Notes under the pieces: generated by a model
What the model was told of the DNA's origin: nothing
Database searches by the model: none
Seen by the model: the letters and a program-made list of their open reading frames with translations, nothing else
Origin: an uncultured Roseburia sp.
GTDB lineage: Bacteria > Bacillota > Clostridia > Lachnospirales > Lachnospiraceae
DNA length: 64,000 nucleotides
Assembly: GCA_947647505.1 (NCBI GenBank)
Contig: CANSKO010000004.1
Span: 94,164 to 158,163, forward strand
Direction: 5' to 3'
Program-made: the position numbers and the translations under genes
Shown: positions 53,013-61,676 of the stretch, piece by piece
How positions within the stretch are numbered: position 1 is the first letter of the stretch
Layout of the letters: every line of letters begins with the position of its first letter

Positions 53013-56000
53013 ATGAAGAACAAAAAAAGAATGCTTGCAGTTTTTCTTGCGGCAGCGCTTGCTGTTTCCGGTATGCCGTTGACAGCGCATGCGGAAATGA
53101 TTGGGGTAAAACCAGAAGATGGAACGACGGAAGGACAGCCGTTTCCGTCGGGGACGGGAGGCAGCCAGAATTTTCGGATACCAGGCCTTGTCACATTAAA
53201 TGACGGCACGCTTGTGGCGGCATGCGATGCGCGATGGAATCATGCTGGCGATGCCTGCAGTCTGGATACGATTGTATCCTATTCCAAGGACAATGGCGCA
53301 AACTGGAATTATACGTTTGCCAATTATCTTGGGGATTATGGCAATCAGAAGCATCTGGAGGCAACGGCTTTTATTGATCCTGCCGTTGCTACGGACGGAG
53401 AGACCGTTTATATGATTGCAGATCTGTTTCCAGGGGGATATGGACTGAATACGGCGCCCCGGGCGCCTGTTGCAGGACAGAATGGATTTGATGAAAATGG
53501 CGATCTGCGTCTTTCGACAGACAACCGCTCTTCCTATGCGTATCATCTGGAAAAAAATGCGGAAGGGGAAGACTCCTATTATCTGATTAAAGAAAACGGG
53601 ACCGGAAACGTTGTGGAGGGGTATACGGTAGACGCATATTTTAATCTTACGGGCAATGGCGTCGATACGAATCTCTTCTGCAGCGACTCGCCCTATCTTG
53701 TATATCCGACGGATTATCTGTATCTGACAAGTTCGGAAGACGGCGGAAAAACATGGTCTGTTCCATCGCTTCTGGATCTGAAAAAAGAAGCGGAGCAGAC
53801 GCTTTTAGTAGGCCCCGGGCGCGGCATTGTCACATCAACGGGCAGAATCGTGTTTACGGCGTATGAATTTACAAGAGGGGATAAGAACAGCTGCTGTTTC
53901 TATTCGGATGATAAAGGCGAGACGTGGGTGCGCGGAGAGTCGGTATCCGGATGGAGCTCGGAAGCGACGGTTACGGAAGCGAATGGAAAATTATATATGT
54001 TTACAAGGCATGGCGGATATTACGTGTCGGACGACTGGGGAGAGACATGGACAGACCGGATTGAGGTCGGCGTTTCCTACAATGAAGGCTGTCAGTTAAG
54101 CGCCATTACGTATTCGAAGCTGATCGACGGCTGTCCGGCCATTCTTCTTTCGGCTCCCAGCAACACGTCCAGTCGTTCTGCCGGAAAGCTGTTTGTCGGA
54201 CTGGTGCAGGATGACGGCTCGATTTCCTGGGACTATACGTACAGCGTGAATGGAAGCGCTTATTATGCATATTCGTGTCTGACGGAATTAAACGATGGAT
54301 CGATTGGTCTTTTGTATGAAAATGCGGGGGCGGCCATTACATATTTGAATCTTCCGGTGGAAGAAATTGCAGAAGGCGCGCAGGTCAGCAGATACTGGTG
54401 CGAGTATGAAGGAGAGCGCGTGGACAGCGTCAATATCAAACCGGGAGAATCAATTACGCTTCAGGTAATGGGCATGGAAGAGGACGCAGAACTGACGGCT
54501 TCGTCGGACAGAGAAGATCTTCTCAAAGTCCGGTTAAGAGGCGATCAGCTTCGTCTGACAGGCGGCGCTTTAAATGGGAGCGCGGCGCGCGGCGTCGTTA
54601 CGCTGACAGATGGAACGGATGTTCTGCGGCTGAAAGTCAATGTCAGTGAACTGACGGATTTTACAGCGGTGGATCTGTGCATGGGAGAAACGTATGTCAT
54701 TGACCGAAACACTTCCGATTTTCAGGTTGAGGATGATACAATTGTAAGCGTAACTGCGGTTGCGGGCGGCATTCAGGCAGAAGCGCTGCAGGAAGGCGCA
54801 ACAAAAGTAACGGTAGGTGGAGAGACGTATGTTATCTTTGTAAAAAACAGGGAACAGAAGATTACGCTGCAGGAAGGGGAAAGCGTCGTTGTAAAAGGCG
54901 CCGTGGTGCAGAAAGAAGCGGATGCGTCGGTTGCCGCTTTGGAGAAAAATGAAGGAAAAGCGCCTTATGAGGCGGTCAGGTCGGTGACAGAAGGAACCTA
55001 TTTAATTGGCAATTCCACTCATATTGTCATCAATACGGACAGTCAGGCTGACAATCCAAGAGGGCGCGCAATGCGGGCGGCGAATTACAAAAACGAAGAT
55101 CTTTCAGATTACATGTGGACGCTTGCAGAATCGGGCGAAGGATATACAATGCAGTATAAAGACGGCAAGTATCTCTGCTTTGAGGAATCGACGGCAAATT
55201 CCTGCAACATCGTAATGCGTGATGAACCGCAGACGTTAAACCTGGTGGAACGGGGAGACGGCTTTGGGATTACGAATGGCACGCATTATATGAACAATTA
55301 TGGAAACAATAATGTTCGGGCTGCGGGATGGAATGAGAATAACAATACCTGGTATTTGTATCGCACGGCCGACAGCTATAAAATTACAGGCGTTGCCGAG
55401 GGAAGAACGATGGTGACGATCAGCGGCACAAATTATTATATTACAGTTGGAGAACCGATTTCGGAAGAAGTGGAAGCTGCATTTGCCGTATTGGAGCAGG
55501 AGCTTGGAAAGGCAGACGCATTTTTGCAGAATCCGGAGTATGCGAAAGAGGAGCTTGCAGGCCTGCAGGCGGCATACGATGCGGCGCAGGCTTTAAAAGA
55601 AGATAAGAAGGCGCAGACGACTGCGTCCATTGCAGCGGCAATGGAGCGTTTGAATCAGGAGATGGAGGCGCTTTCGTCGAAAAAGCCAGAGCCGGAGCCA
55701 AAGCCGGACAATCCGTCTGGCGGCAATAACGGAACGGGAGATCAGACGGTCAATCCGCCAGTCACGCAGACGCCGCAGCCAGGCCCGAATGTTGGAGACA
55801 TAAAAACGGTAAACGGAGCATTGTATCAGGTGCGGTCGGCAGACACCGTGGCTTATCTGAAACCGGAAAAGGCAGCGGGCAAAACGGTAAGCGTGCCGGA
55901 TGCGGTATCGATTCAGGAAAAGACTTATAAAGTGACAGAAATCGCGGATCAGGCATTTCGATCCAGTAAGAAGCTGAAACAGGCGGTGATTGGCGCAAAT

Positions 56001-56210
56001 ATTGAGAAAATCGGAAAATCCGCGTTTGAAAAATGCAAAAATTTAAAGAAGATCACCATTCGGTCAGCCGTGCTGAAGCAAGTCGGGAAAAAAGCCATTT
56101 CCGGCATTCACAAAAAGTGCGTGATCAAAGCGCCAAAGCAGAAGATTGCGGCATACAAAAAGCTGTTCAAAGGAAAAGGCCTGCAATCCACGATGAAGAT
56201 AAAAAAATAA
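53013..56210 (+). CDS. nanH: Secreted GH33 sialidase with accessory domains and BspA-type LRR C-terminus
   Basis: Exo-sialidase that releases sialic acid from host glycans. The 1065-residue protein has a signal peptide (1-28, ending AHAE). Its catalytic beta-propeller has the FRIP motif (Phe54-Pro57, first Arg of the triad). Four Asp boxes follow (YSKDNGANW about 90, SSEDGGKTW about 240, YSDDKGETW about 297, VSDDWGETW about 338), then YAYSCLTELNDGSIGLLYE. The second half has Ig-like segments, a Trp/Asn-rich domain that may bind sugars, a FIVAR module, a Pro-rich linker and LRR_5 repeats. No LPXTG. ATG 53013 follows AGGAGAGG. No sialic acid catabolic genes are in the window. The LRR tail is shared with 12806 and 27320. 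Confidence 0.92.
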   Translation: MKNKKRMLAVFLAAALAVSGMPLTAHAEMIGVKPEDGTTEGQPFPSGTGGSQNFRIPGLVTLNDGTLVAACDARWNHAGDACSLDTIVSYSKDNGANWNYTFANYLGDYGNQKHLEATAFIDPAVATDGETVYMIADLFPGGYGLNTAPRAPVAGQNGFDENGDLRLSTDNRSSYAYHLEKNAEGEDSYYLIKENGTGNVVEGYTVDAYFNLTGNGVDTNLFCSDSPYLVYPTDYLYLTSSEDGGKTWSVPSLLDLKKEAEQTLLVGPGRGIVTSTGRIVFTAYEFTRGDKNSCCFYSDDKGETWVRGESVSGWSSEATVTEANGKLYMFTRHGGYYVSDDWGETWTDRIEVGVSYNEGCQLSAITYSKLIDGCPAILLSAPSNTSSRSAGKLFVGLVQDDGSISWDYTYSVNGSAYYAYSCLTELNDGSIGLLYENAGAAITYLNLPVEEIAEGAQVSRYWCEYEGERVDSVNIKPGESITLQVMGMEEDAELTASSDREDLLKVRLRGDQLRLTGGALNGSAARGVVTLTDGTDVLRLKVNVSELTDFTAVDLCMGETYVIDRNTSDFQVEDDTIVSVTAVAGGIQAEALQEGATKVTVGGETYVIFVKNREQKITLQEGESVVVKGAVVQKEADASVAALEKNEGKAPYEAVRSVTEGTYLIGNSTHIVINTDSQADNPRGRAMRAANYKNEDLSDYMWTLAESGEGYTMQYKDGKYLCFEESTANSCNIVMRDEPQTLNLVERGDGFGITNGTHYMNNYGNNNVRAAGWNENNNTWYLYRTADSYKITGVAEGRTMVTISGTNYYITVGEPISEEVEAAFAVLEQELGKADAFLQNPEYAKEELAGLQAAYDAAQALKEDKKAQTTASIAAAMERLNQEMEALSSKKPEPEPKPDNPSGGNNGTGDQTVNPPVTQTPQPGPNVGDIKTVNGALYQVRSADTVAYLKPEKAAGKTVSVPDAVSIQEKTYKVTEIADQAFRSSKKLKQAVIGANIEKIGKSAFEKCKNLKKITIRSAVLKQVGKKAISGIHKKCVIKAPKQKIAAYKKLFKGKGLQSTMKIKK

Positions 56211-56246
56211 AACAGAGAATTGAAAAAACTGGATGCCTCCAATGTC

Positions 56247-56275
56247 TTGAATCATACGAAATTTCATGGTAAAAT
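56247..56275 (+). promoter_or_regulatory. Promoter of the secreted amidase
   Basis: TTGAAT (56247-56252), a 17-base spacer and TAAAAT (56270-56275), 41 bases before the start codon. Confidence 0.65.
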
Positions 56276-56315
56276 AACAACTACGAAAACGGAATATAAG
56301 ACATTGGAGGATGCA

Positions 56316-57581
56316 ATGACAAAGTTAAAAGTATATCTGGCGGTCCTTCTTGTGGCCGCCATTTTTACGGTATCCGGAACAGATCCGACCTGGGCGAAGA
56401 AGTCGGACGTCGTGATTGTACTGGATGCGGGGCATGGAGGCTATGACAGCGGAGCGGTTGGAAACGGGCTGTATGAGAAGATACTGACGCTTAAAATAGC
56501 GCAGTACTGCAAAGCGGAGCTGGAGCAGTATGACGGCGTAAAAGTATATATGACGCGTTCCAACGATACGTTTGTCAGTCTGGACCAAAGAGTGGCGAGC
56601 GCAGCGGGCGTAAGGGCGGATGCATTTGTCAGTCTGCATATCAATTCCGCCGCATCGTCGGCGGCGGGCGGAGCCGAAGTGTTTTATCCAAACTCCAGCT
56701 ATCGGCCGGCGCTCAGCATGCAGGGCAGGAAGCTGGCCAACGCGATTCAGGGCAATCTTGTTTCGCTTGGTTTGCGCAACCGGGGATTAAAAACGTTAAA
56801 TTCTATGATTGGGAGCAAGTATCCGGACGGTTCCATCGCGGATTATTATGCAGTAATTCGTGGCGCGAAAAATGCCGGATTTCCGGGGATCATTGTGGAG
56901 CATGCGTTTATTTCCAATGCTGCGGACGCGAAGACGTTTCTGGGTTCCAGCGCGGCGCTTAAGCGATTAGGCGTAGCGGATGCAAAAGGCATTGCAGCGT
57001 GTTATGGTCTGAAAAAAACGGGAACCGATACAAATAAGCTGCCAAAGACAAAGCTGAATGCATTGTATGGAAAGACGTCGGGAAGCGTTTCCATCGGATG
57101 GGAAAAGGTAAAAGAAGCGAGCGGCTACGAGATTTTCCGCAGCGACGCCAAAAACGGCGGCTATCAGAAGGTGGCGGCCGTAAAAAAAGCAAAGACCGTG
57201 AAGTATACGGATAAATCGGTAGAAAGCGGAAGGACGTATTATTATAAAGTCCGTCCTTATAAGATTGTAAACGGCAGCAGAATAACGGCAGGATTCAGCG
57301 CTGCGCAGAAAGTAAAGCTTTTGAAAAAGCCCGACATATCGGTCAGCGGTTCTGCCGCATCTGCGACAAAGGTGCGCTGGAAGAAGGTAGAAGGCGCGCT
57401 CAGATATGAGATTTACCGCAGCGCATCCAAAAAGGGCAGGTATCAGAAGATAGCGACCGTGCAGAACGGGACGTTTTATAAAGATGTGAATAAGAAATCC
57501 AACAGGACGTATTATTATAAAATACGGGCCGTCAGCAATGGCGTAAGGGGAAATACATACAGCTCGTATGGAATGCAGTAA
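56316..57581 (+). CDS. Secreted N-acetylmuramoyl-L-alanine amidase with fibronectin-like repeats
   Basis: A 421-residue exported peptidoglycan amidase. A signal peptide (about 1-27, ending TWAKK) is followed by an Amidase_3 domain with VLDAGHGGYDSGA, the Glu of LYEKILTLKIA, SLHINSA and GIIVEHAFISN. Two fibronectin type III-like repeats follow (about 250-340 and 345-420), each with the W.K...A.GYEI(F/Y)RS.(A/S)K.G.YQK pattern. These repeats are common in Lachnospiraceae exoproteins and probably hold the enzyme at the cell surface. Unlike the amidase at 29182 it has an export signal and no SPOR domain. RBS GGAGG. Confidence 0.92.
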   Translation: MTKLKVYLAVLLVAAIFTVSGTDPTWAKKSDVVIVLDAGHGGYDSGAVGNGLYEKILTLKIAQYCKAELEQYDGVKVYMTRSNDTFVSLDQRVASAAGVRADAFVSLHINSAASSAAGGAEVFYPNSSYRPALSMQGRKLANAIQGNLVSLGLRNRGLKTLNSMIGSKYPDGSIADYYAVIRGAKNAGFPGIIVEHAFISNAADAKTFLGSSAALKRLGVADAKGIAACYGLKKTGTDTNKLPKTKLNALYGKTSGSVSIGWEKVKEASGYEIFRSDAKNGGYQKVAAVKKAKTVKYTDKSVESGRTYYYKVRPYKIVNGSRITAGFSAAQKVKLLKKPDISVSGSAASATKVRWKKVEGALRYEIYRSASKKGRYQKIATVQNGTFYKDVNKKSNRTYYYKIRAVSNGVRGNTYSSYGMQ

Positions 57582-57590
57582 AGGACGGCC

Positions 57591-57995
57591 TTATGGCTGC
57601 CTGTGGCAGAGAATGCGTTCAAAGAGCAGACCTGCGCCCATCCAGAGGGGGAAATAGTCCAGACGTATCAGGCCGTTTACGTTTAATTTCGCCTGGCTGT
57701 AGTCCCAGGGACAGAGGCTGTGTTTTTTGAGCAGGCTACCGCTGAAATATTCAAAGGAGAGGATACCGGCTCCATAAATTCCGCCGCGATAAAGCGGCGG
57801 GATTTTTTTTAACAGCGGATAGGTTTCTCCAATGATGGAGGCCATTCCATAGATCGGAAACATCCAGACAGAAGTGTTTCCCGTCAGCGTAAAATCTTTT
57901 TTTCGAAACGAATGCAGGGCAGTGTAGAGGATTTCCATACACCATCCGGTCAGTCCGCAGATGGCAAAGTTTTTTTCAAGTCGATGTTTTTTCAT
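57591..57995 (-). CDS. Putative membrane protein of the ABC_trans_CmpB type (PF06541-like)
   Basis: A 134-residue membrane protein with about four hydrophobic segments. The start FAICGLTGWCMEILYTAL and the SVWMFPIYGMAS and FEYFSGSLLK..LCPWDYS segments match the family named CmpB-type ABC permease. No ABC partner is adjacent, so a transport role is doubtful. It is convergent with the amidase gene (9-base gap). Confidence 0.75.
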   Translation of the reverse strand: MKKHRLEKNFAICGLTGWCMEILYTALHSFRKKDFTLTGNTSVWMFPIYGMASIIGETYPLLKKIPPLYRGGIYGAGILSFEYFSGSLLKKHSLCPWDYSQAKLNVNGLIRLDYFPLWMGAGLLFERILCHRQP

Positions 57996-58101
57996 AGTAG
58001 CAGTCTGCGCTAAAAACGGGAAAAATATTCGTCCGGGATTTTGGCATAAACGTTACCCTGCCGCATAGAATTTATTAATCAGGGGAATCGGAGGAATCAG
58101 G

Positions 58102-58545
58102 GTGAGCGCCAAGACGAAAATAGTGGTCCTTCATATGAAAGAGATGATTTATACGCTGGTATTTGCGGGGCTTGGGATCTTATTGATTCTGCTCCTAATC
58201 TTTATGTTTCTTCCAAGACAGAAAGATAAAACGGCGGAAACGATGAAGTATGTTGCGGGCGTATACACGTCAACCATACAATTCAATGACAGCACAATTG
58301 ACGTGCAGGTAATTGTGGATGAAGAAAAAATCAATTCCGTGTCGCTGGTAAATCTGGATGAAACAGTGGCGACCATGTACCCGTTGATGGAGCCTGCGGT
58401 AGAAAAACTGGCGGATCAGATTGTTGCAAGGCAGTCAACGGAAAATATTTCTTACAGTGAAGACAATCAATACACTTCTATGGTTTTGCTGAATGCAGTC
58501 AATGACGCGCTTGCAAAAGCTAATCCGCAGCAGGCATCTCATTAA
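58102..58545 (+). CDS. Membrane-anchored protein with FMN_bind-like region (GTG start)
   Basis: A 147-residue protein with one N-terminal membrane helix (about 17-36) and an outside domain. That domain reads YVAGVYTSTIQFNDSTIDVQVIVDEEKI..VSLVNLDETV..MYPLMEPAVEKLADQIV. The pattern resembles FMN_bind-type folds, but the flavin-attachment Ser/Thr motif is not evident. GTG 58102 is seven bases after GGAGG. It is alone in its unit, with a terminator after it. The function is unknown. Confidence 0.65.
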   Translation: MSAKTKIVVLHMKEMIYTLVFAGLGILLILLLIFMFLPRQKDKTAETMKYVAGVYTSTIQFNDSTIDVQVIVDEEKINSVSLVNLDETVATMYPLMEPAVEKLADQIVARQSTENISYSEDNQYTSMVLLNAVNDALAKANPQQASH

Positions 58546-58559
58546 GTCTGCGCGATCAT

Positions 58560-58608
58560 AAAATCCCGAACCGCTGGCAGAAAGAACGTGCCTTGGGTTC
58601 GGGATTTT
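58560..58608. terminator. Bidirectional terminator
   Basis: A 13-bp stem AAAATCCCGAACC / GGTTCGGGATTTT between two convergent genes. Confidence 0.85.
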
Positions 58609-58618
58609 GCAGTTTGCA

Positions 58619-58861
58619 TCAGCCTTCCGCCTGTAAATCAGACAGATAATCAGAGATGGCGTCGGTTTTGATCTCAGTGGTTTTGGTCGGCTGGGAGGAT
58701 TCCCATTTGGAATAGCCGGAGTATCCGATCCATCCAAGCAGCGCGGCGCAGACAAGAATGCCGGCTGTGCGCGCCATAATGGATTTGGCCTTTTCCCTCT
58801 TTAATATCTGTTTGCGATTTGCTTTTTCTTTTTTATAACGTTCTACTTTTTCCTGGCTCAT
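58619..58861 (-). CDS. Small single-pass membrane protein
   Basis: An 80-residue protein. A strongly basic N-terminal region (RYKKEKANRKQILKREKAK) precedes one helix (about 32-50). A short outside tail (SSQPTKTTEIKTDAISDYLS) follows. I do not recognise a family. The start follows AAGGAGATTGCAACG, and a good promoter lies upstream. Confidence 0.7.
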   Translation of the reverse strand: MSQEKVERYKKEKANRKQILKREKAKSIMARTAGILVCAALLGWIGYSGYSKWESSQPTKTTEIKTDAISDYLSDLQAEG

Positions 58862-58892
58862 CGTTGCAATCTCCTTAAAGATATTTTTTCCT

Positions 58893-58921
58893 ATTATATA
58901 TCATTCTGTCGGAAAAGTAAA
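58893..58921 (-). promoter_or_regulatory. Promoter of the small membrane protein gene
   Basis: On the minus strand TTTACT (complement of 58916-58921), a 17-base spacer and TATAAT (complement of 58893-58898). Confidence 0.7.
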
Positions 58922-58985
58922 TGAAATATGCCGGACAAAGCATTCTTTTGGAAGAACGCGGTTGGAGAGGCGCCGGGGCCTTCTG

Positions 58986-59396
58986 TTAAGCGGCTTTTTT
59001 TCTGATTTTCAACAGCAGAAGGATAACGCCAATGCCCGTTAAGAGGTGGCCAATTCCTGCAATCCCGGAAATGGAGGCGTCCATTGCGGTTCCGGTTTTT
59101 GTGCCCCATACCTGCGTAAGTCCTCTGACAAGCAAACCAAGACCGGTAATATTTAAGCCCAGGTGATACATCATAACGATCTTCCCCGTGTTCGCATCGG
59201 AAAAGGCAAACGCTTTTTCGGCAAGCATGAGCAGCAGAAAAAAGAACATGCCCAGTAAAAAATAATGTGTGTGCATGACGGACAGATTTGTTACGCCTGT
59301 AAAACGCTGAAACTTCGTAAACTCTCTGTAAAATACGCCAAAGATCATGGCGACGATGGCATAGGCCAGCGCCATATTTGCATAACGTTTTATCAT
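58986..59396 (-). CDS. DUF2871 family membrane protein
   Basis: A 136-residue protein with four membrane helices of the DUF2871 family: ALAYAIVAMIFGVFYREFTKF, LSVMHTHYFLLGMFFFLLL and YHLGLNITGLGLLVRG. Conserved His in MHTHYF and YH suggest a possible cofactor or metal site. RBS CAGGAGGAACACG. It lies 75 bases downstream of the TetR regulator on the same strand and is its most likely target. Confidence 0.85.
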   Translation of the reverse strand: MIKRYANMALAYAIVAMIFGVFYREFTKFQRFTGVTNLSVMHTHYFLLGMFFFLLLMLAEKAFAFSDANTGKIVMMYHLGLNITGLGLLVRGLTQVWGTKTGTAMDASISGIAGIGHLLTGIGVILLLLKIRKKAA

Positions 59397-59443
59397 CGTG
59401 TTCCTCCTGTTTGATATGTATTTGTTTTTCTGTGAAAAGAGAA

Positions 59444-59461
59444 TCGGGAAAAGATTCCCGA
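59444..59461 (-). terminator. Small hairpin between the TetR and DUF2871 genes
   Basis: TCGGGAA pairs with TTCCCGA around a four-base loop, followed on the minus strand by a weak T/C-rich run. It may trim or partly end the regulator transcript. Confidence 0.4.
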
Positions 59462-59471
59462 GATAAAAAGA

Positions 59472-60068
59472 TCAAAGACGGTTTCTGCGATGGCCTGTGG
59501 CATGGCTGTTTCTTCCATAAATCGTATGTTCAATGATGGTGAGGAAGAAACAGAGGTCTGTCATGGGAGCGTTCGCTTTCAGCAGCGTTGTTATGTTCCG
59601 CATAATAAAGCGGGTGAATTGCTGCCTGGTAAATTGCGCATTCCAGATGTCTTCCCGTATCGCAGTATCCTGCTCCATGCGCTGCATCAGAGACGCTTCC
59701 AGCATAGACTGCATGGAAGCCATTCGCGTCTGGCCCAAAGATTCCAGACCGCCGAGGCTGTTCATCAGACTTCCTGCGGATTGGTCGATGCGATCTCTGA
59801 GGAAGACAAATAGCTCCTTCAGCTGTTCGCAAAAAGAATCAGCGGTAATTGCGGCATTGATTTCAGGCAATGCCTGCATCCAGTATTCTTCTGTCAGCGC
59901 AAGTAAAAGCTCCTCTTTGTTTGAGAAATAATTATACATGGTTCCCGTCGCGATACCGGCTTTTTGGGCGATCGTGCGGATATGAATGGCATCGATCCCC
60001 TCTTCGTCTGCAATGCTGCGGGCAAGATGCAGCAGCGTAGCGCGCAGCGTGTCATCTTTCCTTTTCAT
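59472..60068 (-). CDS. TetR/AcrR-family transcriptional regulator
   Basis: A 198-residue repressor-type protein. The N-terminal helix-turn-helix (EEGIDAIHIRTIAQKAGIATGTMYNYF) is the TetR signature; the C-terminal ligand-binding helices are not assignable to a ligand. The start at 60068 follows GGAGGAATTGC; the longer frame to 60110 would run through the operator. A 14-bp perfect palindrome between its promoter and start codon indicates self-regulation. DUF2871 follows. Confidence 0.88.
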   Translation of the reverse strand: MKRKDDTLRATLLHLARSIADEEGIDAIHIRTIAQKAGIATGTMYNYFSNKEELLLALTEEYWMQALPEINAAITADSFCEQLKELFVFLRDRIDQSAGSLMNSLGGLESLGQTRMASMQSMLEASLMQRMEQDTAIREDIWNAQFTRQQFTRFIMRNITTLLKANAPMTDLCFFLTIIEHTIYGRNSHATGHRRNRL

Positions 60069-60096
60069 GCAATTCCTCCGTCTGCATTTTTTATTT

Positions 60097-60143
60097 ATGA
60101 ACATGTTCATTTATAGTGTATCAGACATGCAGTCTGCCGTCAA
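60097..60143 (-). promoter_or_regulatory. TetR-gene promoter with palindromic operator
   Basis: On the minus strand TTGACG (complement of 60138-60143), a 17-base spacer and TACACT (complement of 60115-60120) are followed at once by ATGAACATGTTCAT (60097-60110). A second inverted repeat (CAGAC-N5-GTCTG) overlaps the spacer. The placement suits repression by the encoded TetR protein. Confidence 0.65.
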
Positions 60144-60214
60144 TACAAAAAGGAGCATGCGTGTGAAAAGAAAATTTGTTTACGGGGAAGATGAAAATTG
60201 GACCAGAAAAAAGA

Positions 60215-60243
60215 TTGAATAAAACCTGGTAAGCCGATATAAT
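60215..60243 (+). promoter_or_regulatory. Promoter of the solute-binding protein gene
   Basis: TTGAAT (60215-60220), a 17-base spacer and TATAAT (60238-60243). The leader is about 100 bases and contains a short reading frame. Confidence 0.75.
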
Positions 60244-60270
60244 AACATCAGAAATAAAAAAGGGAGAGAA

Positions 60271-60309
60271 ATGGATTCTAACAGGGTTCTGAGCGTATTT
60301 TGCCTGTAA
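60271..60309 (+). CDS. Possible 12-residue leader peptide
   Basis: ATG 60271 follows AAGGGAGAG at good spacing and encodes MDSNRVLSVFCL before TAA, inside the leader of the solute-binding protein mRNA and 41 bases before its start. The ribosome site is better than that of the main gene. No homologue is recognised; it may be chance. Confidence 0.3.
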   Translation: MDSNRVLSVFCL

Positions 60310-60350
60310 GAATACGAATAAAAAATAGCAGAATGAGAGGTTGAAACAGG

Positions 60351-61640
60351 ATGAGCAAAAGAGCAGGCATGTTTTTTGTAACCATTGCATTGACTACGAT
60401 GCTGTTTGGATGTGCCGGAGCAGGAAAAGAAGATAAGAGCGCAGATTCCGACACTGCATTACAAAACGGTAATCCAGGCATGGATGAGCCAGAAACATTG
60501 CAGGAAAATCAGGATGTAGATCTGGTCGTTTGGGGCGCGGAAGAAGACGAGGCGCTTTTGCAGCAGATTGCGGAACGTTTTCAGGAAGAATACAAAGGAC
60601 AGGCGGATTTTAATATCACATTTGCCGCCCAGAGCGAAGCCGGCTGCAAAGACGCTTTAATGGCAGATCTGGAGGCCGGAGCCGATGTCTTTGCTTTTGC
60701 TGATGATCAGCTAAACGCCCTTGTAGCGGCGGGCGCGTTGGAACCGGTGGAAAATGCGGACCAGATCAAATCAGAAAATCTGCCTGGATCCATAGAAGCC
60801 GCTTCCGTTGCGGATGTTTTGTACGCGTATCCTTTAACGGCGGACAACGGCTATTTCCTTTATTATAATAAGCAGTATTTCAATCAGGAAGATGTAAAAA
60901 CGTTTGACCGCATATTGCAGATTGCCGGAGAAAATGAAAAAAGAGTGACGATGGACTGGTCTTCTGCATGGTATGTATACGCGTTCTTTGGCAATACCGG
61001 TTTGAACGTCGGACTGAACGATGACGGAATTACGAATTACTGCACCTGGAACGGAACAGATGGAGACATCAAAGGGGTAGATGTTGCCAATGCCATGCTT
61101 TCGATTGCCGGCAATCCTGCTTTTTTGAGCACAGAGGAGGCCGGTTTTCTTGCAGGAATTCAGGATGGCTCCGTAATTGCCGGCGTCAGCGGCGTCTGGA
61201 ATGCGGTCGCTATGAAAGAGATCCTGGGGGCAAATTATGGCGCGGCCAAACTTCCTACCTATACCTGCGCAAACAGGCAAATACAAATGGCTTCTTTTTC
61301 CGGCTATAAATTAATTGGAGTTAACGCTTATTCCAAACAGCATACGTGGGCGTCCCGGCTGGCGGAATGGATTTCCAATGAAGAAAATCAGAAGCTTCGT
61401 TTTGAAATGCGCGGTCAGGGTCCTGCAAACATAAACGCCGCGGCGTCTGCCAGCGTGCAGGATTCTCCTGCTATTACCGCTTTGATGGAGCAGGCGGAGT
61501 TTTCCTGTCTACAGCGCATCGGCGGCAGCTTCTGGGACCCGGTGTCAGCGTTTGCCACAAACATGGCCGCCGGAAATCCGGGGGGAAAAGACTTGCAGGA
61601 ACAGCTTGACGCGATGGTGGAAGGGGTTACGGCGCCGTAA
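60351..61640 (+). CDS. Extracellular solute-binding lipoprotein, family 1 (sugar type)
   Basis: A 429-residue exported binding protein. The signal peptide ends in a lipobox (LFGC near residue 21) for lipid anchoring. The body is a maltose-binding-like fold, with VWGAEEDEALLQQIAERFQ start, ADVFAFADDQLNALV, YPLTADNGYFLYYNK and AAKLPTYTC...SFSGYKLIGVN segments. Family 1 members bind oligosaccharides. No ABC permease is adjacent. A chemoreceptor gene follows 36 bases later, so it may deliver ligand to that receptor rather than, or as well as, to a transporter. Confidence 0.9.
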   Translation: MSKRAGMFFVTIALTTMLFGCAGAGKEDKSADSDTALQNGNPGMDEPETLQENQDVDLVVWGAEEDEALLQQIAERFQEEYKGQADFNITFAAQSEAGCKDALMADLEAGADVFAFADDQLNALVAAGALEPVENADQIKSENLPGSIEAASVADVLYAYPLTADNGYFLYYNKQYFNQEDVKTFDRILQIAGENEKRVTMDWSSAWYVYAFFGNTGLNVGLNDDGITNYCTWNGTDGDIKGVDVANAMLSIAGNPAFLSTEEAGFLAGIQDGSVIAGVSGVWNAVAMKEILGANYGAAKLPTYTCANRQIQMASFSGYKLIGVNAYSKQHTWASRLAEWISNEENQKLRFEMRGQGPANINAAASASVQDSPAITALMEQAEFSCLQRIGGSFWDPVSAFATNMAAGNPGGKDLQEQLDAMVEGVTAP

Positions 61641-61676
61641 AGAATATATCTGGTATGTTTGGAGGATACAGGGACT

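Noticed and set aside
57591..57995. ABC transporter permease by name of its family
   Set aside because: Only the family name suggests transport; no ATPase or binding protein is adjacent, so no transport function is claimed.
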